Shown: in pieces, positions 36,201-45,810 of the stretch | Position numbering within the stretch: the stretch's first letter is position 1 | Layout: every line of letters starts with the position of its first letter | Source of the DNA: Trichuris trichiura | Lineage: Eukaryota; Nematoda; Enoplea; Trichinellida; Trichuridae | DNA: 64,000 nucleotides | Direction of reading: 5' to 3' | NCBI GenBank assembly: GCA_037903355.1 | Contig: JBAJFE010000026.1 | Span: 7,192,001 to 7,256,000 of the forward strand | Program-made: the position numbers and the translations under genes | The notes under the pieces: model-generated | Told to the model about the DNA's origin: nothing | Database searches by the model: none | What the model saw: only the letters and a program-made list of their open reading frames with translations

Positions 36201-39200
36201 TTTCACGCCTGTCATTCCGCAGGTCATGGCAGTTGTCAAGGAGCAGATATGTCGCAGTTTGGCGGAAAGGCCGCGTAATTTTCATGATTTGGAAGAAGGG
36301 ATGAAGCGGTATAACTATGCGGAAATTTCCGAATCTTGGGAACGCGAACGTTCTTTAAAGGAGGAAAGCCATTTTCAGACGCCTCAAATTTTGTAAGCTT
36401 TTCTAAGAGTCTTAAATGCGTACGAAAGAAGCTCTATGGTTGCAGAGAGTTGAAAGAGCATATGAAACCTCGGATATTCGCTTTGGTGGCAAGAAATCGT
36501 CTGTCGTGCATGAAAAAGGGTCAAATATTCGCCAAGTATTGCAGAGGCAGCAAAGGAAATCGAGAGAAAGGTGATCGAATACGAATCATTGTTTTTTGCG
36601 CCTTCATCCATGAACGCTTTCATTACGCTTGCAGGAAAGTTTTGGTGTTGGAGACTTTGTCCGTCCGAGAAGTTCCTCTTGTATTGCGATTGCGGTGAAA
36701 AGAAGCCATTTTCTTCGGAAGAATTGGGATGGAAACGTACCGTTGGCAACTTGTTGTTGGCGCTTACTTTTATTCTTTTCCTCTAGTACCGATTTGCGAA
36801 ATTTCCCACGTCATCATGGGAAGCAATTGCACTCATATTAAAGAAACGAAAGGCAAAAAGTCCGGCGACGTCTTCGCCTTCACGCTTGTCTTGGTGGGTG
36901 ATAAGGCAATGAAGAACAGTTACAATTTTGTTGCACCCGATGCTGAAACGGTAGGTGCTGCTGCGTTCTTCAATTATTTATTTCTTCAGCGTTTCCAACG
37001 AATTACTACGTAATACTACGTAGAGGCTAACTTAAATTTGAGCATTTTAGTCCTTTATCAGATTTTTACTCGCTTCATCCAAGGGAAGCCGTTGTAAAGC
37101 TCTTATCATTTTCACATGCCTTGCGTGATTTGCTCCACTAGTCAGCGTAATTTTCTGTCCTGTATATCTTTATGAATGAAAAGCAGCCTTTCACAACAAG
37201 TTGTTGATGCGTATCAAATCACTGAGACATTACTCACCAGTAAAAAGTGTTCGGTGGCAGTCAAAATTTCAAAAAACGAAATCCCGAAAGGTTGGAATCC
37301 CGAATAGGACGAAAATGCGCTGTAAAATATGGCCTTGCGGCAGTTATGCATTGTCATTTCCTAGATGAAGAATGTATTTGAGCAGGGGCGTTATTATGCT
37401 AGTCTTTTTCGAAGTTAGTGATCTAAAAAAATAAATGATCATACTTTACAGTGCGTTTTCGGCTTATTCTGAATTTCAAACCCAGAAACGTTGTCCTCAT
37501 GTTTCATTCGCTGTACGTTCCTTGTAAGAGTGTCTCAAAATGTCATATGGACAAGTTGCAATCTAGTGATGAACTGAGCATTCTTGACATGATTGGTTCG
37601 GTTGTCATTGTCGAATCTAAAAGCAACACTTTACCTTACTGTTTCTTATCAATTTTTTGTTTTCGTTTTTAGTCAAAGTTGGACGCATATACTTTATTAC
37701 GCGCGTAAACAACGGTCGTTCTTACAGCAGCAGCGTTTCATAGGCTTAGAGAATTTTACTAGGATGATCGCTCTGAATTCAGTTCCACAGCTTTAGTAAT
37801 GCTGATTTGTTTTCTGTTTAATGGCCTGAAGCAAGACTGGTTACATCACTGCTTATTTGTTTTGACTTGATTGAAAACAAGGGTGTCAGTGAAGCGTTGA
37901 CTTTCGTTTGTCATCTGCTTCTGTTCCATTCAATTCCAATTTTGGTTCTCTTGACATTTTTTCACTCCATTCATAAAAAAAGATCTCGACGGATTGACGT
38001 TATCATTACGATTTTTCAATTTATTAGTTCTTTCCAACCATGGGGATAAAGTGAGCATGAAATTTCGATCGACAGTTGGAGCTCTGCGAATATCCAAGCC
38101 GCTGTGTAACCTATGTTTTGCATTAGCGGTGAGTTCAATAGCCATTTTTTGCAAACTCAGCGTTGGAATGCTTGTCGTAAAGATTTCGGTTGCTCCAAGA
38201 ACTTATTAATGGTTTCTTCATCTTAACATATGCTTTTGAAACATATTGAAGTTTTGATTTATTGAAATTGTTACTTCGCTCGTGAGCTATCTTTCATTAT
38301 TGATTACGTCATTGTCCTGTAAGGCAAATAGAGTTTATGTAACTAAACGTTTCTATGCGGGAACACCGAATACAGTTACTTTTCAAAATTATTCAACTCC
38401 TGAGGAGCCACCACAAAAGATGGCAACGTTTTACCACCATACAGGCGTCAATTATTGACTGGAAGCAAAGGAGGCCAAAAGAACGAATGTTTTCTTCGAA
38501 AAATCTGCTACTCGCGAATTAGAATATTCGCAGCTGATTTCGCGTTGAAACTAGGCCTAATTAGATTGTGCCGCTTCATTGGTTATTTAATGTAAAATCA
38601 GAAATTTCTCAACAACAAGTTTCAGTTTCCGAAGCGAACTGTGCGTGCACTGTCCTTTACGACCGTTGAGCTTTGCAAATGAACTAAGAATATTCATAAC
38701 TAATAAGTTGTATGAATTATGGACCCATTTCAACTGAATTATATGCTGATCTCAGCATTGCTTTCAAAGATACGATGCGTACTGTTTTCAAATGATGCTC
38801 AAGCGAGCATGCAATTCAAAAATACGAAGTTAAGGCGCACATTTTTTATTTCGTTATAACGGTTATTTGTTCATTTATTTTTGTGGCGAAAAATAGTTTT
38901 GCCGACTTCGATTGTCGTGTAAAATATTTTTATCAATCTTTATCACTGATCATCTTCACTTCGTTTACCGTTCGCTTCGCCGTTCAATGATTATTCCATG
39001 TTGTCTTTGTTTTACTTTGAAGTTTTATTATTCCATGTTGTCTTTGTTTTACTTTGAAGTGTTGAACCAGCATTCTGCAATAGCGTACGATTATTTATTT
39101 ACCATAAATACGCGTGCATACGTCTGCTTACTTTGCAAACCACGCAGACATGTACAGTCGAACATTCTACTTGAGAATGTGCCGCCAACATTCTACTTGA

Positions 39201-42154
39201 GAACGTTCGACTGCAGTGAACGGAGCAGCCGCCTTAAGGCAGCCTGAAGCGGCAACTGAACCTTTTAGTCGTTTTGCTGTTCTATTATGTTAAAGTTTAA
39301 AGTGAGTGATTTGCAGGTTAATGTTTTTGTAAGTGAAATTCGTGTAGTTGTATTTAAATTTTTTAAAATGCCCTCAGGTTCTGTCTGGTTTGCCATTAGT
39401 TCTCGCGAGTTCTGAATGAAGATTATACTGAACTGTGAATTCAGCAGAAACTGTTATTTGGCCGTAACATGAATTCAGGTTCACGTCACTTAGGCGACAA
39501 TGTCCTTTTTGACGCTGACCTTTACGACAGTGGGTTTTTGGTAGTTTATCTGTGCGACACTCCGTTTTTTCTTACGTTAACCTTTTCAACAAACAAGTTC
39601 ACCACTCCTAATTCCGGTCATTCACTTCGTCGACACTTAGCCGACAGGCCAAGGTTCTGAAAATCACTTTGGAAGTAACACAGTAACTGTAGGCCACTTT
39701 AGCTTAAACCAAAAACTAGAAACAGTGATCTGTTTGCAATTCTTCCAAGCCTGCTTTGACCGCAATCTTAGTACATTTCTACTTGCTTTACTACAGTAAC
39801 ATTCAGCGACATAGAGAACGTATACGCGTAGAATGCGTGACTACAGCTTAACAGCGTTTTCTTCCCAACAATTATATGGGCAGATATTGTGCAAGTGCGC
39901 GCAAATGCTCCATAACATTTGGGCTCTGTCCACGATCGTTAATTATTCGCAGGAGCTCTTCTTCCCGACGAAGAACGTGACGTTTTCTTTGACGGGCTTG
40001 CTGTTCTTGCTGAATACGCTCACATTCTACTTCAATTTTCCGTTGTTCCCTTTCAATTTCCTGTAAAATACGGCACAGCCCAACGTGAGCAGGAGCAATC
40101 ACGTTCTCCCATCTGTTATGCCATCTTTCTACATAGTTCTGCGTCCGCGGCAATGCGTCTACGACGCAGTCGTGCACAGACCACAAATGCGGCGGAAATA
40201 ACGCGGCTGAGCGGACTACTGCACCATTCCGCAGCCGCTTTTTCACCTTGCCCCTCACGTAAACCTTTTGAAACCATTTCATCAACCGCTTAGCCTCTTC
40301 AGGTACCTCTGCCATTAATGCATCGAACGCGTTTGGAATTTCATCTTCCTTAAGGAAGGCCAAAGCGTACAAGCATCGGATTTTTAATTTGAAGTCTTCG
40401 TCGTTGTTGTAACGCGTGACAAGTCCGCTGGATTGAAACTTCTTGAACACGCGCTGGCATAAGTGAAAATAACACAGCTTGAACTGTGCCCCGTGAAATG
40501 CTCTCCGGCATGCCTTAAATGCAGCCGTCTCCAAAGCTATCATTATTTTCTGCGGCCGGAGAACGACGCCGATTTCCGCAGCGAACTTTTCCATTTCCTC
40601 AAACAACTGCATGTAAAGTTCCTTACTTTTCCCACTAAGCAAGGCGTAAACGAGAGGGACGGTCTTGCTGTTGTCCGTACCAACAGCAGCGTGGATGGTA
40701 TAGAGCTGGTAGAAGACGGCGGGCCCTGTTTTGAAAACGCCATCCATAATCCACAATGACGTACCTGCTAGTCTCTCAACGTTATTCTTAGTCAAGAAAA
40801 GTAGGACTCTTCCTGCCGGAATCACTGAATCCTTAATCATCAACCCCCCATCACTGGATACGTTCTCCAACATAAAGGACACGTCGACTTCTGCTAATGT
40901 CTTGGGTTCTAGTGAGCGTTCTTCACGACGAATTCTGTTTATCGTCTGTCGCAGAGCGTTTTCCGAAGGTAACTGCGTCGCCACATTCGGTGGCGCAGAA
41001 GTCGTGCAAGCCTGAATGATTTGACATGGCGAGTCAGTCGTATTCTTCGCCCGCGATTTGACCTCTGCGATTATCCTCGACACAACAGCTCCGCCTGGCC
41101 TGGGTAGGTGGTTGTGCTCCGAAGATGATATCAGCACATGCTTCCCATCTACGATTCTTGTAGTAGCTCTACCATTGCAGTAACCCGAAGTTTTGCTATC
41201 GCAGCGCCAATGATATCTGTCTCCACGACACCGGTCTCTCACGTACAGATACCCTTGCACACATAGCTTGGAAGTACCTCGGAGAGAAGGAACGAACTGA
41301 CATACGCAATCCATTGAATCGTAAATAAGAACACCTACGACTACAATAGCTATAACAATCAATCACGCGGCTCTCTCTTACCCTGAACTCAGTCGTTGAT
41401 CGTCAGCCGGTAAATAGGCTTTTCAAAAACGAAACCAATCGCCCCTATTAAGGCTGAAACCGACAAACCGCTCACGACTCGCACAAAGAAGCAAAATGGC
41501 AACTCACGCAGCGCATGCTCGGGAAGGTCAGCAAACAGTCGCCCAGATGAGACGTCAACGAAAGCATTCCCGTGAATGACTGCGTTAAGGTCAGCCTTCG
41601 CAAGAGTAACCTATCGCTCATGTGAACGTCGCGAAACAGACCGTTGCAAAGGTCAGTTGCCGCATACCCACCTGAATTTGGAGGCGCGAGCTATGACCAT
41701 CCACACGTTGTGAGTCGATAGTTAGCTGCTTTCCATCATGGAGACTTACGTACTCGTTACGAGACACTACGTATTCAAACCCATTTTGGAATTTCCGTTG
41801 CGGTACCATTTCATTTTTGGTGGTTTAAATTTTCTCATCATTTGCAGTTGAGATCGGAATTTGTCCGTTTAATAGTTGGGAAAATCAAAATATTATCAGT
41901 ACTGATCGCGTTATGTACTATAAAGCTTGAACGCGTTTCGGTAAGTCTTATGTTCTTTGCAGTTTGACCTGTGGACAGACGGACTAATGACGTTGCTGGG
42001 CAACGAAATGGTTTCCCCTCATTTTAAGCAAGAAAGCGAACTGTGGTTGAACATGGAATTGAGACTTCGTCTGTTGGAGCTCGAAAGCATCGAAGTGCCT
42101 GCTACAGCCTTGCCTGTTCCAGATCCGCCTGAAAATTTTGAATTTGGCGACTAA
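30266..42154 (+). CDS. ELMO: ELMO/CED-12 engulfment and cell-motility protein
   Basis: Seventeen exons: 30266-30451, 30500-30540, 30593-30665, 30796-30846, 30908-31177, 31234-31328, 31381-31538, 31582-31748, 34187-34315, 34368-34472, 35415-35523, 36036-36175, 36223-36392, 36446-36570, 36635-36736, 36787-36950 and 41963-42154; about 758 residues (vertebrate ELMO1 727), phases consistent. N-terminal ubiquitin-like/armadillo region (WELNNPHDFALQF; DPQFATTFIANNGLGIV). ELMO domain (PPGQLALDCILYFYRCHHD; FTEEHPFDELFC; NRTWKEMRAS; VMAVVKEQI). Split PH domain (KFWCWRLCPSEKFLLYCD; SHVIMGSNCTHIKE; YNFVAPDAET / FDLWTDGL), then an LELESIEVP helix and a Pro-rich PVPDPPENF tail for the Dock SH3. Role: with Dock180/CED-5 forms a Rac GEF for engulfment and migration. 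The 31538/31582 join (43-nt intron) is the least certain. The terminal exon lies between transposon inverted repeats. Confidence 0.93.
30714..30739. repeat. (TA)n microsatellite
   Basis: Uninterrupted TA run of about 13 units in ELMO intron 3. Confidence 0.9.
32494..34055. repeat. 26-bp tandem satellite with higher-order spacing, in an ELMO intron
   Basis: About 60 units of a 26-mer with consensus TGTGACGACGCAGTATCGG plus ACCGAGT. Sub-families differ at set positions: GACGACG/GACGTTG/GACGATG, and a TGATGATGCCTTATCAAACC variant. The TTATCAAACC variant falls at 32535, 32795, 32951, 33131, 33311, 33621 and 33829. The spacings are 260, 156, 180, 180, 310 and 208, i.e. 10, 6, 7, 7, 12 and 8 units, minus 2 where a GG deletion (CAGTATCACCGAG) occurs. 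The unit has no stop in any frame on the minus strand. This leaves two long open frames (32538-33317 and 33314-34081) made of a 26-residue repeat (each three DNA units), which I regard as by-products. Confidence 0.95.
34765..34830. repeat. Dispersed palindromic repeat, copy D core
   Basis: In an ELMO intron: GCCTAAGCCTAAACC, spacer, GGGCTTACGTAAGCGCAG; ATGCAGGTTCC end at 34721. Confidence 0.6.
37277..37480. repeat. Diverged copy of the hairpin element seen in SIN3
   Basis: Left arm CGAAATCCCGAAAGG and GGACGAAAATGCGCTGTAAA (37277-37326). Right arm TTTACAGTGCGTTTTCGGCT (37445-37464). About 120 bp of unrelated sequence lies between the arms. Confidence 0.55.
38719..39389. repeat. Left terminal inverted repeat of the MULE-type element
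   Basis: Inside it are a tandem duplication of ATTATTCCATGTTGTCTTTG (38988 and 39029) and a nested fold-back: GTCGAACATTCTACTTGAGA at 39157, GCCGCC spacer, then TTCTACTTGAGAACGTTCGAC. Both sub-structures recur in the right repeat. Confidence 0.85.
39872..41362 (-). CDS. FLYWCH zinc finger + MULE transposase
   Basis: 496-codon frame; the likely start is the Met of MDCVCQFVPSLRGTSK (about 41314). FLYWCH-type zinc finger near residues 20-75: GYLYVRDRCRGDRYHWRCDS, then SGYCNGRATT and SEHNHLPRPG (C2H2 ligands). MULE transposase core: LWIMDGVFKTGP (first catalytic Asp), MIALETAA where the family has a DFE motif, then AQFKLCYFHLCQRVFKK, and a downstream NYVERWHNRWEN with a candidate acidic residue. 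The C-terminal coiled coil is rich in Glu/Arg/Gln. The second catalytic Asp is Ala in this copy, so it is probably not an active enzyme unless the nearby Glu substitutes. An upstream minus-strand frame at 41618-41809 may be an additional 5' exon. The gene lies antisense in an ELMO intron. Confidence 0.87.
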   Translation of the reverse strand: MIVIAIVVVGVLIYDSMDCVCQFVPSLRGTSKLCVQGYLYVRDRCRGDRYHWRCDSKTSGYCNGRATTRIVDGKHVLISSSEHNHLPRPGGAVVSRIIAEVKSRAKNTTDSPCQIIQACTTSAPPNVATQLPSENALRQTINRIRREERSLEPKTLAEVDVSFMLENVSSDGGLMIKDSVIPAGRVLLFLTKNNVERLAGTSLWIMDGVFKTGPAVFYQLYTIHAAVGTDNSKTVPLVYALLSGKSKELYMQLFEEMEKFAAEIGVVLRPQKIMIALETAAFKACRRAFHGAQFKLCYFHLCQRVFKKFQSSGLVTRYNNDEDFKLKIRCLYALAFLKEDEIPNAFDALMAEVPEEAKRLMKWFQKVYVRGKVKKRLRNGAVVRSAALFPPHLWSVHDCVVDALPRTQNYVERWHNRWENVIAPAHVGLCRILQEIEREQRKIEVECERIQQEQQARQRKRHVLRREEELLRIINDRGQSPNVMEHLRALAQYLPI

Positions 42155-42173
42155 TCCCATCAAGATGGTTCAA

Positions 42174-42456
42174 TGACTGATAGCGATGTGTTGCAGTACG
42201 TTACTTGACGCTTTCTGCGCAGTGTTCATGTTTGGTTTATGCTTGAATGAATGGGTTGCGCTGTGCACATGATGGTAATCGTTCATTTTTTCCGTTGTTC
42301 ATTGATATGTTGTATTTTTTTTATCAGCAAAAAGTTTCCATTCTAGAACTGTGGACTGACTTGGTAAAAATCAAAAATTTGCATTTCTCTCTATGTTCGC
42401 ACGTCGATTCTTTGAGGGACAAACTGCTTTCCCAGTCTGAGCTGCGCCTGACGTAA
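42174..42456 (+). CDS. Possible tiny spliced gene or alternative ELMO 3' exon
   Basis: ATG at 42174 gives MTDSDVLQY before a possible TAC|GTTACT donor. After TTTTTTTATCAG (acceptor to 42329) the frame reads QKVSILELWTDLVKIKNLHF and continues with SHVDSLRDKLLSQSEL, stopping at TAA 42454-42456. It is helical and Leu-rich. I do not recognise it. It sits 20 nt after the ELMO stop and inside the transposon inverted repeats, so it may be 3' UTR of ELMO. Confidence 0.2.
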
Positions 42457-43268
42457 ACAAGTGATTATCTCACTGCACTCTGCTGTATTCACGCGGCTAT
42501 GGTTATATTCATATATAAAGTTTGGCAATACTGCTTTTCAATACGAATATGTAGAGCTGCTTAAAGCTAACAACACATTATTGGCGTAATCATCTAAGCA
42601 CGTGTAAGTTTGTTTTTCAAACTCCGGGCTTGAAAAATGCTCTGGAGTAAAGAATTCCAATGAAAAGTTGCATTCCTTAAATGGTCTTGCATATATGGAA
42701 ATCGTAAGAGATGTTGACTTTGAGTTAATAATAAAAACGGGCATATAAAGCGATTTAGCTACGATGTTTATATACTCAAAAGAAACTTCTTAAGAGGGCT
42801 TTGTTTTGTTTGAGGCAAAGAACTCTGAAGCATTTTAAAAATCTATTGACCAAAAAATGCACAGTCATCCATTGAGAACTCGCCTTCAGTTAATAAAAAT
42901 TACCGGACTGTTAAAGCACCGGAAAAAATAATCTTCCTGCTGTGCGTATCTAAGATATATACAAATCATTAAACACAACTCCTGTTTACAATTAAGTCCC
43001 AACGTTAGCGTATCCCATTGCATTTTGGAGTGCGTAAATATTCCAAAATGCAGAACTGTTTCGGCCTCGACCGTTCAGGATAATGGAATGAGTACCATGT
43101 TTACTAATGTTACTGAATGTAAAATTTTTCCGACTTATTTCACTTTGTTGGGTTGGCTATGAAATTCGCTAGCTGACGGTATAGAAAACACGTTAAGGCG
43201 GTCAAAATTCTCCTCTACATTCAAGTCTTTCAATGAATTGCCAATCGGAATAATCGTTCAGAACGGAA

Positions 43269-43937
43269 AGACAGAACCTGAGGGCATTTTAAAAAGATTA
43301 AATGCAACTACACGAATTCCACGTACAAAAACATTAACCTGCAAATCACTCACTTTAAACTTTAACATAATAGAACAGCAAAACGACTAAAAGGTTCAGT
43401 TGCCGCTTCAGGCGGCCGCAAGGCGGCTGCTCCGTTCACTGCAGTCGAACGTTCTCAAGTAGAATGTTGGCGGCACATTCTCAAGTAGAATGTTCGACTG
43501 TACATGTCAGCGTGGTTTTCAAAGTAAGCAGACTTGTACACGCGTATTTATGGTGAATAAATAATCGTACGCTATTGCAGAATGCTGGTTCAACACTTCA
43601 AAGTAAAATAAAGACAACATGGAATAATGCAGCTTCAAAGTAAAACAAAGACAACATGGAATAATCATTGAACGGTGATGCGAACGGGAAACAAGGTGAA
43701 AACGATCAGTGACAAAGATTGATAAAAATATTTTACACGACAATCGAAGTCGGCAAAACTATTTTTCGCCACATAATTAAATTAACAAATAACCGTTATA
43801 ACGAAATAAAAAATGTGCGCCTTAACTTCGTATTTTTGAATTGCATGCTCGCTTGAGCATCATTTGAAAACAGTGCGCATCGTATCTTCGAAAGCAGTGC
43901 TGAGATCAGCATATAATTAAGTTGAAGTGGGTCCATG
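43269..43937. repeat. Right terminal inverted repeat of the MULE-type element
   Basis: Inverted counterpart of 38719-39389, with the same nested fold-back (GTCGAACGTTCTCAAGTAGA, GGCGGC, TTCTCAAGTAGAATGTTCGAC) and duplicated 20-mer. It differs from the left copy by scattered substitutions, for example GGCGGCCGCAAGGCGGCTGC against the GCAGCCGCCTTAAGGC version. Confidence 0.85.
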
Positions 43938-44298
43938 ACTCATGCGAGTTGTAATGAAGCACGCGTATAATACTTGGGCAGCGTTTCAAAATCGCATCAG
44001 CATTGGTCGAAGACACTCAACTTTAATATACTGTTTGCTGACAACCCACAATTGCGATAGCAGTGTTTTTGCATAATATAGCTATAGAAAGTTCGACCCG
44101 TAAAAAGTTTTTTTTATTGTGCAAAGCATTCGGGAACTTCTGTTCCTGTCTTCGGCTCAAGAGTAATTTTATTCTCAACATCAAATGCGAACCGTCAATT
44201 CATTAATAAGATACAAAAAATCACGGAAATGACGAGTAGTAAGCTGTTATTGCCATGGTTAGGTGAGAACTTTGTACTGAGTAGCTAACAGAACTGTT

Positions 44299-45624
44299 AT
44301 GACAGAAGAGGATCAACAAGGCTGGCGTTCACAACGTACGCTTAAGCAAGCTAGCGCTAGTTTACGTGATAAATTATGGTCAGATTGTGTGGAAGGAAAA
44401 ATGCCTACTTTCTTTCGTAATAACCTGCAAACTTTTAAATACCGTAAAACGTTTTCCTACGCATCCTTACGTTGCTGTAGCGTCCTTGGTGTTAATGATT
44501 TGGTAGGTTGCATATTTTAGGGCGAAAGGACAGTCCGGGTATATCTATATAAGCATATTGCATTCGACAAAAGTGGCAATGGGGAGTTGGGTAGCGAACG
44601 TTACCCGTATTGTAATGCGGTCGATCAGACAATCCAGAATGGTAAATAGAACTTTGCACGCTCGGTGAATTTTGCCAGTGGCGGTGCTTCCTTGCTAGCT
44701 GCGTATAAATGCAGGTCAAATAAAAGGGTATTTTATAGGTGCTCTCTTACGGTGTCAACAAGTTGCACTTTTCGACTTACCGCTCTTGGTTGGAGCGACC
44801 GTTGGGAAAAAGCAGCGTCGCCCTGTTAGGCTTTAGCTTGTTCTCGATGTTGAGCAAGAAGGAAACGGAGGAGAGAGTGGAAGACATTATTTCTCGGGCG
44901 GACATTCTATACAATGATTATATGATTGACGCATTGTACGATTACTTGAACGAGCGTTTAGCGATTAGTCGCAATGCGGAGATTTTATGGCGTCTTGCGA
45001 GAGTAGTTTACGAAAAGGCAAAGTCGTTAACAGCAACAGACGACCAACAGCGCATGTACGCAACTGCAATGGAATATCTTAAAGAAGCTTTGGAATCTGG
45101 TGTTGAATCATCCGCTGTCCATAAATGGTATAACATCACTTTATCCGTAGAGTTATTTGCTCATTGATGATGGTTGAATTTTCAGGTATGCCATACTGTT
45201 GAACAGTTGCAGCGAAACTGCTGGCCAGGAGGCCCAGTTGAAGGCTGCTTTAAAAGTACGAGAACACTTAGATAAGGCTTTGGAGCTGAACCCAAATGAC
45301 GCAACAACTTGGCACATTTTGGGTGTTTGGTATTTCACCTTTGCCGACTTGCCTTGGTACAAACGTCGGTTGGCAAAACTTCTGTATCCAAGTCTGCCAG
45401 TGACCACCTACCAAGACGCGCTTGAATGCTTTGAAAAGGCTGAAAGTATAAGTCCGGAGTTCTACAGTCAAAACTTGCTAATGATTGGCACCGTCTTTTT
45501 GCGTCTGAATCGACCAGACTTAGCCAAACGATATTTCACAAAAGCAATGCATATGGTTGTTGTTACCGCGGACGACAGAAAGACGTTCTTAGAGGCTGAA
45601 AAGCAGTTGAAGAATCTCAACTAG
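44299..45624 (+). CDS. RMDN1: RMDN1/FAM82B-like regulator of microtubule dynamics protein (TPR)
   Basis: Exons 44299-44502, 44739-45127 and 45186-45624 (TAG); 343 residues against about 314 for human RMDN1. The N-terminal part is basic and lacks acidic residues after an internal Met (MPTFFRNNLQTFKYRKTFSY), compatible with mitochondrial targeting. A short hydrophobic segment follows (SSVALLGFSLFSML). The conserved core has ADILYNDYMIDALYDYL, AEILWRLARVVYEKAK, HKWYAILLNSCSE and LDKALELNPNDATTWHILG. It continues with FADLPWYKRRLAKLLYPSLP and SPEFYSQNLLMIGTVFLRL: TPR-like helical repeats. The Trp codon of HKWYA is split by the second intron, which fixes the join. Family members bind microtubules and affect spindle or mitochondrial function. 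Start choice between 44299 and 44401 is open. Confidence 0.88.
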
Positions 45625-45737
45625 CACCGTAAGTTTTCCCGTTGCGTTTCAAAGGTGAAAAAATATTTGCCTTAAGCAAATCATGTAGTTTATGCGCCCT
45701 GCCATCGTATTGTAAGCTGGCTGACCATCCCATTATG

Positions 45738-45810
45738 CCATTACCTAAGCCTAAGCTTAAACGTATAGTTTATATTTTGCCTTAGGCTTACGTAAGGGCA
45801 TAATGAGATA
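45738..45810. repeat. Dispersed palindromic repeat, copy E core
   Basis: ACCTAAGCCTAAGCTTAAAC, spacer TATAGTTTATATTTTG, then CCTTAGGCTTACGTAAGGGC; GAAACCTGCGTT end at 45860. This is one of the best-preserved copies and a good query for the family. Confidence 0.7.

Larger units (their letters stand above)
36951..41962 (+). other. Last intron of ELMO, 5 kb, carrying a MULE-type transposase
   Basis: Bounded by ACG|GTAGGT and TTCTTTGCAG|TTT, phase 0. It holds a diverged copy of the SIN3 hairpin element (37277-37480), the left inverted repeat (38719-39389) and the minus-strand transposase gene (39872-41362). The 37500-38700 part is unremarkable AT-rich sequence. Confidence 0.85.
38719..43937 (-). 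mobile_element. MULE-type DNA transposon with ~670-bp terminal inverted repeats enclosing the ELMO last exon
   Basis: Left repeat 38719-39389 and right repeat 43269-43937 are inverted copies. They begin ATGGACCCATTTCAACTG on the left, matched by the reverse complement of CAGTTGAAGTGGGTCCAT-like sequence on the right. They end with AAATGCCCTCAGGTTCTGTCT on the left / AGACAGAACCTGAGGGCATTT on the right. Between them lie the minus-strand transposase and, unexpectedly, the ELMO terminal exon (41963-42154). I could not find a clear 8-11 bp target duplication. A single 5.2 kb element, or two separate insertions in opposite orientation, are both possible. Confidence 0.7.

Noticed and set aside
40463..41015. 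Plus-strand frames of 94-98 codons
   Set aside because: Antisense shadows of the MULE transposase.
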